Made by a program: the position numbers and the translations under genes
Notes under the pieces: generated by a model
Told to the model about the DNA's origin: nothing
Databases searched by the model: none
The model's input: only the letters and a program-made list of their open reading frames with translations
Assembly: GCA_020849475.1 (NCBI GenBank)
Contig: JADLGE010000008.1
Coordinates: 1 to 46,347, forward strand
Direction: 5' to 3'
Length of the DNA: 46,347 nt
Source of the DNA: Gammaproteobacteria bacterium
GTDB taxonomy: Bacteria > Pseudomonadota > Gammaproteobacteria > Ga0077536
Part shown: positions 26,101 through 34,040 of the stretch, one piece after another
Position numbering within the stretch: position 1 is the stretch's first letter
Layout of the letters: the number at the start of each line of letters is the position of its first letter

Positions 26101-29100
26101 CGTCTGACCACCGCCAGCGGTGCGCATCTCGCCATCAACGCCGAGCGTGCCACGCTGCGCGCCACCGGCAGCAAGACATTGCCGGCATCGGACTCTCTTG
26201 GCGGCACGCTGGCCATCAATGCCGACGCCATCGATTACGCCGGCAGGATTTCACTGCCCGCCGGGCGCGTTGAGCTCAATGCCAGCGGCGCGGGCGGTGT
26301 GCGTGTGCGGAACGGCGCCAGCATCGATGTCGCCGCCACGCGTGAAGTGTTCGGCGGCAAGACCGTCGCTGTGCCCGGTGGCCGCATCGCGCTGCGCGCA
26401 ACCCAGGGCGACATCGCCATCGACCGCGGCGCCTCGCTCGATGTGTCGGCCAGCGGCGGCGGACTGGCGGGCGTCATCAGCACCCAGGCAGCGGCAGGCA
26501 CCATCAGCGTCGACCCGCGCGCGCAATTGCAGGCACGCGGCGCGCAAGGCAGTGGCGCCTGGTTGTTCGACGCCGAGGCCTTTGCGGCGGATACCTCGCT
26601 ATCGGTCTTGAACACGCAATTGAATGGCAACGGCTTTGGTGACACGCGCGTATTTCGCGTGCGTCATGGCGACTTGAGTCTCGCGCCTGGCGCCGCCATC
26701 GAAGCCCACGCCGTGACGCTCAGCGCCGACCAGGGCGCAATCACGATTGCCGGTCGCATCGACGCCAGCGGTCGCCGCGCCGGACGTATCGCACTCAATG
26801 CCGATGGCGATGTCACGCTCACCGGCAGTGCGCGTCTCGATGCCAGCGCCGCGGGCGCAAACGAAGCCGGCGGCGTGGTGAGCATCGCCACCCGTGCCGG
26901 CGCCTTGCAGCTTGCCGCGACTGACAACTCTAACGATGCCGGCATCGACGTGGCGGGCGCGGGTGACGGCGGCAGCGTGGTGCTGCGCGCGCCGCGCATC
27001 GGCGCCAGCGAAGTGGCGGTCACCGATGCCAGTGTGCGCATTGCCGGCGCATCACGCATCACGCTCGAAGCGTTCAAGAACTACAGCGGCAGCAATGTCG
27101 GCACGGTGTTCAACAGCGCGCGCGGCGAAGCCGCGACCTTCATGGCCAATGCCGCCACCATCGAAAGCCGTCTCGGCCGCGACAGTGACGCGCGCTTCCA
27201 TGTCGTGCCCGGCATCGACATCACCAGCAGCGGCAATCTCACGCTGGCGTCGAATCTCGATCTCATGAACGAGCGTTACGACGGCGAGCCCGGCGTGCTG
27301 AGCTTGCGCGCGGCGGGCAATCTTGCCATCAATGGCTCGCTCAGCGACGGCATTGCCTTTCAGACCTTCATCGATCCGTCATCGGGCGAAGAGTTCGCTG
27401 AACTCGGCGAGCGTGATCGCGTGCAAAGCGGACCATCGTGGTCCTACCGACTGACCGCCGGCGCCGATCTCGACAGTGCCGATATCACCGCCACACGCGC
27501 CGGCAGTGGCGATGTGGTGGTCGCGGCCAATCGCCACGTGCGCACCGGCACAGGCTCGCTGGATATCACCGCCGGTGGCCAGCTGCGCCTGGCCGGCGCC
27601 GGCGCTTCTATCTATACAGCAGGCGAACAGCGCGGCACCGGTGGTTTCGATCCGATACTTACCGAGGGACTGCTGCGCGCGGACTATCTCTACCACGGCG
27701 GCAATATCCGCATCGACACCCAGGGCGGCGTGCGCGGCGTGGCGGGCAAGGCCCTGCCTGACTGGTTGGCGCGCATCGGTGGCAACAATCTGCAGATAGG
27801 CGAACGCGTGCCGAGCGCGTGGGCCATCAACGTCGGCGCCTTCACGCAGGGCATAGGCGCACTCGGCGGTGGCGCGGTGTCGATACGCAGCGCCGGTTCG
27901 CTGACCGATGTGGATATCGCGCTGCCGACCAACGGTCAGCCCATCACTTCCGCGGCAGGCGTGGACATCGCCGGTGGCGGCCATCTCGATGTCGACGTCG
28001 ATGGCAATATCGCCAGCGGCGTGTTCCTGCTCGGACGCGGCGCTGCGCGTGTCAAGGCTGGCGGCGACATCATCAAGTCCAAGGCGGCCAGCCTCGCAAC
28101 GGTGCTGCAATTGGGCGATGGCGAATTCGATGTCACGGCCGGCGGCAAGCTGCGCCTGGAATCGGTATTCAATCCCACCCTCACCCCGGTGTCGCCGAGC
28201 CAGAGCGTGGAAGCTTTCGGCAGCGCCTCGTCGGTGTATTTCTCGACCTATGGCGTCGACAGCCGACTCCATCTCACGGCGCTGGCCGGCGATGTCTTGC
28301 TCGACAGCCGCGACGCTGGCGTGCGCGCGCCCTATGGCGACCGCAATTTCGGCGCCGGTGACGTCATGGCCTTGAGTCTTGCGCCGCCTTCGCTGCAGGC
28401 GGCCAGCCTGCGCCGCAACCTGGTGCTGGCCAATTCGCTGATCCTGGCGCCAGCCGCGCGCGGCCAGCTCGATCTGCTGGCGGCCGGCAGTCTCATCACG
28501 CCCAACGTGCAGACGCGCATCCGTCTCATCGACACCGATATCGCCGCCCTGCCGTCGCCGGTGCAAGCGGCAGAAAGCCTCAACGCGCTGCCGGCGGCGC
28601 TGCTGTCCGATGTGCCGGGCATCGGTCACGGCGCAGTGCCGCTGCATATGGGTGACGGCGAGCGCGCGCGCATCGTCGCGCGCAGCGGTGACATCGGCGC
28701 CAGCAACGGCAAGCGCCTCGAGATTACTTTGTCCAAACAGGCATTGATCGAGGCCGGTCGCGACATCATCAATCTTTCGTACAGCGGTCAGCATGTCGAT
28801 GGTGGCGATCACAGCGTGGTGCACGCCGGTCGCGATGTGCTGTTCTCGACCTTGCGCAACCCGCTAGGCGTGTTGCAGATCAACCAGGCGCGTTACGAGT
28901 TCAGCGGCCCCGGGCAGTTCGATGTGCTGGCCGGGCGCGACGTCGACCTCGGCAGCTCCGATGGCATCTTGAGCAGCGGCCGTTTGCGCAATCCAGCGCT
29001 CGCCGCGGGCGCGGGCTCGCTGACGGTGATGGCGGGTCTCGCCAGCGCGCCGGACTACGCGGCCTTCGTGCAGCGCTATCTGCGCAAAGGCCATGCCTAC

Positions 29101-30060
29101 GAGCGCGCGCTCGCGCAGTTCGTCGCAAGCCACGGTGGCAGCGGCAAGGGCGCGGTGCTCGCGCAGTTCGAAGCCTTGAGCGTCGATGACCAGCAGCAGT
29201 TCGTGCATCAAGCGTTCTTCAATGAGATCAAGCAAGCGGGTCTCACGGCCTCGAAATCCGGCGACACGGCCGGCGATTACAGTCGCGGCTTTGCCGCCAT
29301 CGATACTTTGTTCAAAGCCCGCGGCGGGCGTGGCGACATCATCTCGCTGTTGAGCCGCATCCAGACTCTGGACGGTGGCGACATCAACCTGCTCGCGCCT
29401 TACGGCGCGGTCAATGCCGGCGCGGCCGCCCTGACCGGTCTCGCCAAGACGCCCGATCAACTCGGCATCGTCGTGCAGCGCAGTGGCGACCTCAATGCTT
29501 TCACGGCCGGCGATTTCCTGGTCAACAGTTCACGTGTATTCGCACTCGATGGCGGCAGCATTCTCATGTGGTCGTCGCGCGGCAATATCGACGCCGGCCG
29601 CGGCGCCAAGTCGGCCCTGTCGATTCCGCCGCCGGTGGTGAGCTTCGATGCGCTCGGCAATGTCATCACCGAGTTTCCGCCGGCAGTGGCGGGCAGCGGT
29701 ATCCAGGCGGCGGTCAGCACCGCAGGCCGCGCGCCGGGCAATGTGTTCCTGTTCGCACCGGGCGGCATCGTCGACGCCGGCGACGCCGGTATCGCGTCCG
29801 CCGGCAACCTGACCATCGCCGCGACCGCGGTGCTGGGCGCCGACAACATCAGCGTCGGCGGTGTTGCCACCGGCGTGCCGACGGCTACCGTCAGTGTGCC
29901 CGTCGGTCTGGCCGGCGCCAGTGCCGCGGCCGGCAGCGCCAGCAATGCGGCGGCCAATGCCGCCGCCGATTCCTTCAACGACAAAGATCAGAGCACGCAG
30001 GATCTCGGCAAGGCGATGGTTTCAATGATCTCGGTCGAGTTCCTGGGGTTTGGTGAATGA
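20125..30060 (+). CDS. TpsA: giant filamentous-haemagglutinin-like exoprotein of a two-partner secretion system
   Basis: 3311 residues. An extended signal peptide (about 1-47, basic then PMVALAAAPFAVYA) leads to a TPS secretion domain of roughly 250 residues with the diagnostic NAIALNRI (112-118) and LINQNGIVFG (138-147) motifs, recognised by the TpsB POTRA domains. The bulk is degenerate beta-helix repeats rich in Gly, Ala, Ser and Asp. A helical insert (about residues 2970-3060, AAFVQRYLRKGHAYERALAQF) interrupts them near the C-terminus, in the region resembling DUF3739 of haemagglutinin-family proteins. CSAC (54-57) follows the signal peptide. No clear Shine-Dalgarno precedes the ATG at 20125. 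The stop overlaps tpsB by 4 nt. Likely role: surface or secreted adhesin/exoprotein; the cargo function is unknown. Confidence 0.93.
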   Translation: MTPVIPTVKQGLRSAAARGLVYVKRAKRLLRGAPMVALAAAPFAVYAEPLPVPCSACGAGHVPFAAPGVASVMTRGNTLTVTQHASRAVLNWQSFDIAKGRGVRFAQPSSNAIALNRIHQGSPSQIFGDLTANGQIYLINQNGIVFGRSARVDTQSLVASSLDMDDALFGKSGITGAINDASGAKPAFAGTGTLGAINVERGAELNSAEGGRIVLLAPEIKNAGAITTPGGQAIAAAAKDKVYLAAADGDPNLRGLVVEVETGGTVTNTGTLSAPRGNVTLLGYAVNQNGLASATTSVSVNGSVRLLARDHVQVVHNDIKNTNTPTALRAGVLTLGAHSRTEVTPVAASTDVDAQKAREADRTQREAVDSQPQVLSKIDLFGNKLSVASGAHITARGGDITVKAQRNTSAAPGESVDAKLEIAKGARIDAAGSRDAEVAMSRNLVSVELRGNELRDAPLQKNGLLRGKRVTFDVRKGTPLADVSGAVASIRRSLDERLAPGGSITLDSDNHLDVAPGATLDVSGGVVNYSGGVVDTTKLISGGRLFDISKADPGRVYDGVFGSAETVHRKWNVVESYQLFSNARANFEAGYVEGKDAGTLTIAAPDLRMLGNAQGGVTLDSFQRDKPGAAAGFQRPYDEQPLAGRLTLGRGSLAFDDSVAQNYLLDEVRLDAHAAPGASTSFKDDGALLTVSPRLFKDGGFERVGIFANGRVSVPGDVSLDLGAYGEMAIGAGVVEIAGTLSAADGRIDINVLPTLTTGNDATALTLTPGAELNTQGRWVNDNAARARNEGLGEGPLAINGGSVALNASGALDLQQGSLIDVGGGAHKTSKGALVAGKGGSITLSSDDALPTRMTLAGELRALALAKGGQLKLTGGGFAVQNDALARDNLTVLTPALFSAQGFADISINANRDGIRVAPDTRVDIRQRNRVPTAAMVGAVSGTDIDALTRVTYLDAAERAPGRLAMAFKRRANLPVSSAEVSMGSGALITADPQSSISLSSDTRLMIDGVISAPAGNVSLAIVNPRDGNDRGFDASQAVTLGSHAALLAPAAIRHQDNALGLRLGDVLNGGRVSLAAQRGYVLAEHGSRIDVSGSGAVFDLIDPSQPAQRTPTRVNAVGGEITLTAAEGMRLNGVLRGRQGGRLSVVLNPLDRETAADLTGLPAFPGTPREMRIGGAVLADVPRGSAVPEASNGQVVLSGATVVAGGFAALNLVTRPLLTGNDIDSIRFVGAQHLSLSRSLTLDTAVLASDGGAVQLAAPYVQLGTSNELFRRAGTASAGAGSLQVDAEFIDLKGDVALQGFGDQVKLASRGDVRLIGTRVPATSSTELRGSFNGSGDVVIDAARIYPSTLSNYTLASSGADASIAFSASTANSKGDGAPLSAGGSLTINAAHIAQGGRLFAPFGQLTLNAGERLSLTAGSVSSVSGAGLLMPFGQTQFGRQWVFPLATVTRVLETMPDKRVTLAGADVRVARGAVVDLWGGGDLLATEHVPGPGGSSDILAAAGASFAVVPTLQSVFAPYDPIESAAFGFAPDSSIELADNAVTAAGHYAVLPARYAVLPGALLLTPDHSGTDIVPGLRGQTSATLPLVAGRLGSAGGTIADTPWAGYRIESGGDWRLRAEYRETRASDFFVAGTGASTLPKDAGALSLAASQSLALSGRLLAGTPGGGRGAEMDIAAQHLAVVDDFSTRRDRVEIRAADLNAFGAQSLLLGGQRHRVDGKLLLEAVASDVTIEDGAQLLLPELLALASDDVVLEAGASVAARGAPVAHRSAFDVRGDNALLLATTGAQPVVKHSGESGARGSVSLQTGASLFASGALALDGSRNTRVAGQLATDQGSLRLASSRISVGAVNGVSDGLVLSNAQLRDLAARELIFDSRSSLDVYGSVNADIDSLVINAAGIIGHTPGGDVARFTADSITLANANGRTDAGAQAVSAAPGSVLRMTARDMKLGPGRFDIAGFEQLALTAHEQLMGLGTTTLASRGALTLDTGRLTTASGAHLAINAERATLRATGSKTLPASDSLGGTLAINADAIDYAGRISLPAGRVELNASGAGGVRVRNGASIDVAATREVFGGKTVAVPGGRIALRATQGDIAIDRGASLDVSASGGGLAGVISTQAAAGTISVDPRAQLQARGAQGSGAWLFDAEAFAADTSLSVLNTQLNGNGFGDTRVFRVRHGDLSLAPGAAIEAHAVTLSADQGAITIAGRIDASGRRAGRIALNADGDVTLTGSARLDASAAGANEAGGVVSIATRAGALQLAATDNSNDAGIDVAGAGDGGSVVLRAPRIGASEVAVTDASVRIAGASRITLEAFKNYSGSNVGTVFNSARGEAATFMANAATIESRLGRDSDARFHVVPGIDITSSGNLTLASNLDLMNERYDGEPGVLSLRAAGNLAINGSLSDGIAFQTFIDPSSGEEFAELGERDRVQSGPSWSYRLTAGADLDSADITATRAGSGDVVVAANRHVRTGTGSLDITAGGQLRLAGAGASIYTAGEQRGTGGFDPILTEGLLRADYLYHGGNIRIDTQGGVRGVAGKALPDWLARIGGNNLQIGERVPSAWAINVGAFTQGIGALGGGAVSIRSAGSLTDVDIALPTNGQPITSAAGVDIAGGGHLDVDVDGNIASGVFLLGRGAARVKAGGDIIKSKAASLATVLQLGDGEFDVTAGGKLRLESVFNPTLTPVSPSQSVEAFGSASSVYFSTYGVDSRLHLTALAGDVLLDSRDAGVRAPYGDRNFGAGDVMALSLAPPSLQAASLRRNLVLANSLILAPAARGQLDLLAAGSLITPNVQTRIRLIDTDIAALPSPVQAAESLNALPAALLSDVPGIGHGAVPLHMGDGERARIVARSGDIGASNGKRLEITLSKQALIEAGRDIINLSYSGQHVDGGDHSVVHAGRDVLFSTLRNPLGVLQINQARYEFSGPGQFDVLAGRDVDLGSSDGILSSGRLRNPALAAGAGSLTVMAGLASAPDYAAFVQRYLRKGHAYERALAQFVASHGGSGKGAVLAQFEALSVDDQQQFVHQAFFNEIKQAGLTASKSGDTAGDYSRGFAAIDTLFKARGGRGDIISLLSRIQTLDGGDINLLAPYGAVNAGAAALTGLAKTPDQLGIVVQRSGDLNAFTAGDFLVNSSRVFALDGGSILMWSSRGNIDAGRGAKSALSIPPPVVSFDALGNVITEFPPAVAGSGIQAAVSTAGRAPGNVFLFAPGGIVDAGDAGIASAGNLTIAATAVLGADNISVGGVATGVPTATVSVPVGLAGASAAAGSASNAAANAAADSFNDKDQSTQDLGKAMVSMISVEFLGFGE

Positions 30061-31649
30061 GCGTCGCTTCGAAATTCGTGCTGTCTGTGTTCGCGCTATG
30101 CATGGCCGTGAGTGGTGGCGCGCACGCCGCCGTCCCCGCACAAGCCGCTGAAGCGGTCGAAACCTTCGACATCTGGGAATACCAGGTGGAAGGCAACACC
30201 CTGCTGCCGGGCGAAGAGGTCGAACGCGCGGTCTATGGCCATCTCGGCGAAGGCCGCAGCATTGCGGACGTCAACGATGCGCAGAAGCAGCTCGAAGCGC
30301 TGTATCACGAGCGCGGCTTCGGCAGCGTGCTGGTGGACATCCCCGAGCAGGATGTACAGAACGGCGTGGTCACGCTCAAGGTCACCGAAGGTCGCGTGGG
30401 CCATCTCGCGGTCACCGGCTCGCGCTATTTCTCGCTGGGGCGCATCAAGAGCAAGGTGCCGTCATTGGCGGCGGGCGCGGTGCCGAATCTCGGCCAGGTG
30501 CAGCGCGAACTGGCGACACTCGCGCAGATGTCACGCGATCGCACCATCACGCCGGTGCTGAAGCCCGGCCGCACGCCCGGCAAGCTCGACGTCGAACTCA
30601 AGGTCAAGGACAGCCTGCCTTTGCACGGCAGCCTGGATCTGAATGACCGCTACAGCGCCGACACCTCGCGCCTGCGTCTGAACGCGGCGCTGCACTACGA
30701 CAATCTCTGGCAGCGCGAGCACAGCATCGGCATCGCCTACCAGGTGTCGCCCGAGGCCAGTGACGAAGTGGAAGTGTTCTCGGCCAATTACCTGTGGCGT
30801 TTCGAGGACTCCGATCATCTGCTGGCGCTGTACGGCGTGAAATCCAACACCAATGTCGCGACCATCGGCACGCTGGGCGTGATTGGCTCGGGTGTGATCA
30901 GCGGTGCACGCTACATCCTGCCGCTGACGGCCTTCGACGGTGTCTATCACAGCCTGTCGCTGGGCGCGGACTACAAGGATTTTGACGAACAGATCGGCTT
31001 TGATAAAGGCGGCAGCATCGTCACGCCGATTTCCTATGTGAAGTTCTCCGCCACCTACAGCGGCACCTGTGCCTGGCGCGAACAGCTGAGCCACGTCGAG
31101 GCCGCTTTTGAACTCGGGCCGGATGGTCTGGGCAATACCCAGAAGGAATTCGAACGCAAACGATTCAAGGCCAAACCCAACTTCGCCTACCTGCACGTGA
31201 GCGCCGACAACCTCACGCCACTGCCGGCCGGCACGGCTCTGTTCGCGCGCATGAGCGGCCAGGTGACAGGCGCACCGCTCATCACCAATGAGCAGTTCTC
31301 GGTGGGTGGCGCGGATGATGTGCGTGGTTATCTCGAAGCCGAGCGCCTCGGCGACAACGCCGTCGCCAGCACGCTGGAACTGCGCTCCATGAATCTTGCC
31401 CGCTATTACCCCAAGCAGTTGCGCAATCTTGAGCTGCTGGCCTTTACCGACGCCGCCGCGCTGCGCACCCTGTCGCCGCTGCCGGGCAGCAAGAAGAGCG
31501 CGATGCTGTGGAGCACAGGCGTGGGTGTGCGCGTCGAGGCGGCTGGAAATCTGCAGGCATCCTTGATGTGGGCCTATCCCTTGCGCGCGGGCGACCGCAC
31601 CGCGAGTGGTGACCAGCGCGTGCATTTCAATGTCGGCATGGAGTTCTGA
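30057..31649 (+). CDS. TpsB: outer-membrane transporter (ShlB/FhaC family)
   Basis: 530 residues with a signal peptide (VFALCMAVSGGAHA). A POTRA_2 domain (about 37-110: EYQVEGNTLLPGEEVERAV, then YHERGFGSVLVDIPEQDVQNGVV) is followed by a second POTRA and a 16-strand beta-barrel starting near LDLNDRYSADTSRLRL. The conserved barrel-loop motif VRGYLEAE (from Val422) plugs the pore in Omp85-superfamily transporters. The ATG overlaps the tpsA stop (ATGA), so the pair is translationally coupled, the normal TPS arrangement. It exports the 3311-residue TpsA across the outer membrane without ATP. A 133-bp gap to exbB contains a weak Pho-box-like site. Confidence 0.94.
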   Translation: MSVASKFVLSVFALCMAVSGGAHAAVPAQAAEAVETFDIWEYQVEGNTLLPGEEVERAVYGHLGEGRSIADVNDAQKQLEALYHERGFGSVLVDIPEQDVQNGVVTLKVTEGRVGHLAVTGSRYFSLGRIKSKVPSLAAGAVPNLGQVQRELATLAQMSRDRTITPVLKPGRTPGKLDVELKVKDSLPLHGSLDLNDRYSADTSRLRLNAALHYDNLWQREHSIGIAYQVSPEASDEVEVFSANYLWRFEDSDHLLALYGVKSNTNVATIGTLGVIGSGVISGARYILPLTAFDGVYHSLSLGADYKDFDEQIGFDKGGSIVTPISYVKFSATYSGTCAWREQLSHVEAAFELGPDGLGNTQKEFERKRFKAKPNFAYLHVSADNLTPLPAGTALFARMSGQVTGAPLITNEQFSVGGADDVRGYLEAERLGDNAVASTLELRSMNLARYYPKQLRNLELLAFTDAAALRTLSPLPGSKKSAMLWSTGVGVRVEAAGNLQASLMWAYPLRAGDRTASGDQRVHFNVGMEF

Positions 31650-31697
31650 TTTAACGGGCATCGTTTGACGCGCGAGTGTCATTGAATCGAATCGCGG

Positions 31698-31715
31698 CTG
31701 TAACTCGACGGTCAC
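31698..31715 (+). promoter_or_regulatory. Weak Pho-box-like site before exbB
   Basis: CTGTAAC-TCGA-CGGTCAC keeps the 7-4-7 spacing but has three mismatches to the Pho box consensus. CATAGACT at 31723-31730 could be a poor -10 at about the right distance. It would give a secondary promoter for exbB-exbD-tonB. Confidence 0.3.
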
Positions 31716-31782
31716 ATCGTCGCCATAGACTCCCCGTCCAACATCTTCCCGGCCGCGCGCCAAAAATCTGGACGACCTACCT

Positions 31783-33588
31783 GTGTCGATACGTACGCTA
31801 TTTCTCGCCTCGCTGGTCTTGTGTTCGAGCACGTCAGCGATGGCCTGGTGGAACCCGGACTGGACTTCACGCAAGGCCTTGACCGTCAACACCACGGCGG
31901 CTGGTGTTGATGTCGCGACCGATCTTAACGAGGTGCCGGTGCTGGTGCGTCTGCACGGCGGCAACTTCCCGCAGTTCTTGAACGTCAAGGACGGTGGCGC
32001 CGATTTCCGCTTCGTCGCCGCTGACGACACCACGCCGCTCAAGTATCACGTCGAAAAATTCGACGCCGCCGCGCAGATTGCGCTGGTGTGGGTGAAGCTG
32101 CCGGTGCTGAAAGCGCATAGCACCGACAACACCTTCTATCTCTATTTCGGTAATCAGGCCGCCAACAAGGCCGACGACGCGGGCGGCACCTATGACGTCG
32201 ACACCGCCGCGGTCTTCCATTTCGCCGAAGCGGCCGGCGCGGTCGAAGACAGCAGCGCCTATGCCACGCCCACCACCAGCGCGCTGGCATCCACACCCAC
32301 CACCGGCAGCGTGACACCCACGCCCCTGTCGCTGCTGGGCATGGGCGGTGTGCTGTCCGGCAACGATGGCATCGTCATTGCCGATGCGCCGCAGCTCAAG
32401 ATGCAGCCGGACAAGGGCTGGGCCGCGAGTCTGTGGGTGAAGTTCGATGCGCTGCCGGCCAACGGCGGCACGCTGCTGGAACGCATCGACGGTGCGCAGC
32501 ACCTGGTGCTGAATCTAGTCGGTGACAAGCTGACGGCAAGCTACGGGGGTGCGACTGTCACAGCGAGCAGCGCGGTGGTCGCCGGTCAATGGCTGCATGT
32601 CGCGCTCGCCATCAGTAATGGTCAACTGCAGTTGTACATGAATGGCGTGCTGGCCGGCGAGGCCGCCGCCAAGGTCGCACCCATGGGCGGCGTGACCGCC
32701 ATTGGCGCCGGCCGCGACGGCAAGGCGGCGCTGGCGGTGCAGGTCGACGAACTCAAGTTCTACGCCAACGGTCGCAGCGCCGACTTCTTCGCCGCGCAGG
32801 CCGCCATCGAAGGCGAGCGCAATGATCGCGTGGTCGGCTACGGCGTCGATGAAAGCGCCGACAGCGCAGGCACTGCGGGCGAGGCCGAGGCCACCAGCCA
32901 GTTCGGCGTCATCATCGACTACGTGTTCGGCCGCAAGGAAGCCATCGTCGAACAGACCGTGATCGGCGTGTGCGTGTTGATGGCCGCCATCGCGGTGCTG
33001 GTGATGTTCCTGAAGGCGATTTATCTCGGTCGCGCGCGGCGCGCCACCAATCGCTTTCTATCCGCCTATCGCACCCAAACCGCCGGCGCCGGTGCCTCTC
33101 TCGACAGCCTGGCAAGCGCCGGTCGCAGCTATGGCGATTCACCCTTGTTCGCCATTTACCGCCAGGGTATCGAGCAGATTCGCGATCGCCTGCAGGAGGG
33201 CGCGAGCAGCGGGCTCAATGACAAAAGCCTGGGCGCGATACGCGCCACCCTCGACGCCACTGCGGTGCGCGAACAGCAGCGTCTCAATTCGTTGTTGGTG
33301 CTGCTCACGATTGCGATCTCCGGCGGCCCCTTCATTGGCCTGCTCGGTACGGTGGTGGGCGTGATGGTGACCTTCGCCACCATTGCCAAGACCGGCGACA
33401 TCAATATCGCGGCCATCGCGCCCGGCATGGCAGCGGCCTTGCTGGCGACGGTGGCCGGGCTCGGCGTCGCGATACCGGCCCTGTTTGGCTACAACTACCT
33501 GGGCTCGCGGGCCAAGGAGCTTGCCGCCGACATGCACGTGTTTGGTGATGAATTCATCGCCAAGGTCAACGAAGTGCACGGCGTGTAA
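31783..33588 (+). CDS. exbB: ExbB/TolQ-family protein with large N-terminal DUF2341 and LamG-like periplasmic domain
   Basis: 601 residues from a GTG start chosen because it opens a clean signal peptide (MSIRTLFLASLVLCSSTSAMA). Residues 22-140 match the DUF2341 pattern (WWNPDWTSRKALTVN, VLVRLHGGNFPQFL, FYLYFGNQ). Residues 200-330 look like a concanavalin/LamG jelly-roll (GWAASLWVKFD, LQLYMNGVLAGEA, VDELKFYANGRS). A membrane helix follows (VIGVCVLMAAIAVLVMFL), then a cytoplasmic loop and two more helices (ISGGPFIGLLGTVVGVMVTF; AGLGVAIPALFGYNYLG), the ExbB proton-channel core. It should use the proton gradient with ExbD to energise the TonB-like protein. Ordinary ExbB is only about 240 residues. 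Confidence 0.92.
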   Translation: MSIRTLFLASLVLCSSTSAMAWWNPDWTSRKALTVNTTAAGVDVATDLNEVPVLVRLHGGNFPQFLNVKDGGADFRFVAADDTTPLKYHVEKFDAAAQIALVWVKLPVLKAHSTDNTFYLYFGNQAANKADDAGGTYDVDTAAVFHFAEAAGAVEDSSAYATPTTSALASTPTTGSVTPTPLSLLGMGGVLSGNDGIVIADAPQLKMQPDKGWAASLWVKFDALPANGGTLLERIDGAQHLVLNLVGDKLTASYGGATVTASSAVVAGQWLHVALAISNGQLQLYMNGVLAGEAAAKVAPMGGVTAIGAGRDGKAALAVQVDELKFYANGRSADFFAAQAAIEGERNDRVVGYGVDESADSAGTAGEAEATSQFGVIIDYVFGRKEAIVEQTVIGVCVLMAAIAVLVMFLKAIYLGRARRATNRFLSAYRTQTAGAGASLDSLASAGRSYGDSPLFAIYRQGIEQIRDRLQEGASSGLNDKSLGAIRATLDATAVREQQRLNSLLVLLTIAISGGPFIGLLGTVVGVMVTFATIAKTGDINIAAIAPGMAAALLATVAGLGVAIPALFGYNYLGSRAKELAADMHVFGDEFIAKVNEVHGV

Positions 33589-33612
33589 ACGCGGCCACCG
33601 GGAGCAAACATC

Positions 33613-34023
33613 ATGGCCGCGGAAGTCAAAGGCGAATCCGAACCCTACGACACCATCAACATCACGCCGATGGTCGATCTGACTTTCGTGCTGCTGTTGA
33701 TCTTCATCATCATGACCACCGCTTCGGTGCAGGGCGTGAAAGTGAATCTGCCGCAGGCCAGCAGCGCCGCATCGCTGGCGGCGCCCAAGACCAAGGCCGT
33801 CACCATCACCGCTGAAGGCAATGTCTTTCTCGATACCTATCCCGTGACCTTGCCGGAGCTCGAGAGTCGCCTCGCGTCGCTCTATGCCGCCGACCCCAAG
33901 CTGCCGGTCGTGATCAAGGGCGATTCGACCGTGCAGTATCAGCTGGTGATGGACGTGCTCGATCTGACCGGCCGTGTCGGCATCACGCAGATTGGCCTCG
34001 TCACCCAGAAGCTCGTCAAGTAG
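33613..34023 (+). CDS. exbD: ExbD/TolR-family biopolymer transport protein
   Basis: 136 residues; GGGAG about 9 nt before the ATG. One membrane helix near the N-terminus, ITPMVDLTFVLLLIFIIM, carries the conserved proton-pathway aspartate (Asp22). The periplasmic domain (45-136) has VKVNLPQAS, then KAVTITAEGNVFLDTYPV, typical of ExbD. It forms the stator/proton channel with the ExbB encoded 24 bp upstream and acts on the TonB-like protein encoded 17 bp downstream. Normal length. Confidence 0.95.
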   Translation: MAAEVKGESEPYDTINITPMVDLTFVLLLIFIIMTTASVQGVKVNLPQASSAASLAAPKTKAVTITAEGNVFLDTYPVTLPELESRLASLYAADPKLPVVIKGDSTVQYQLVMDVLDLTGRVGITQIGLVTQKLVK

Positions 34024-34040
34024 CGCAGCGCGCAACGCTC

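Noticed and set aside
20125..30060. Repetitive sequence in tpsA considered as a CRISPR-like or tandem repeat array
   Set aside because: The repeats are degenerate at the protein level (beta-helix coils); no identical DNA repeats of regular spacing are seen.
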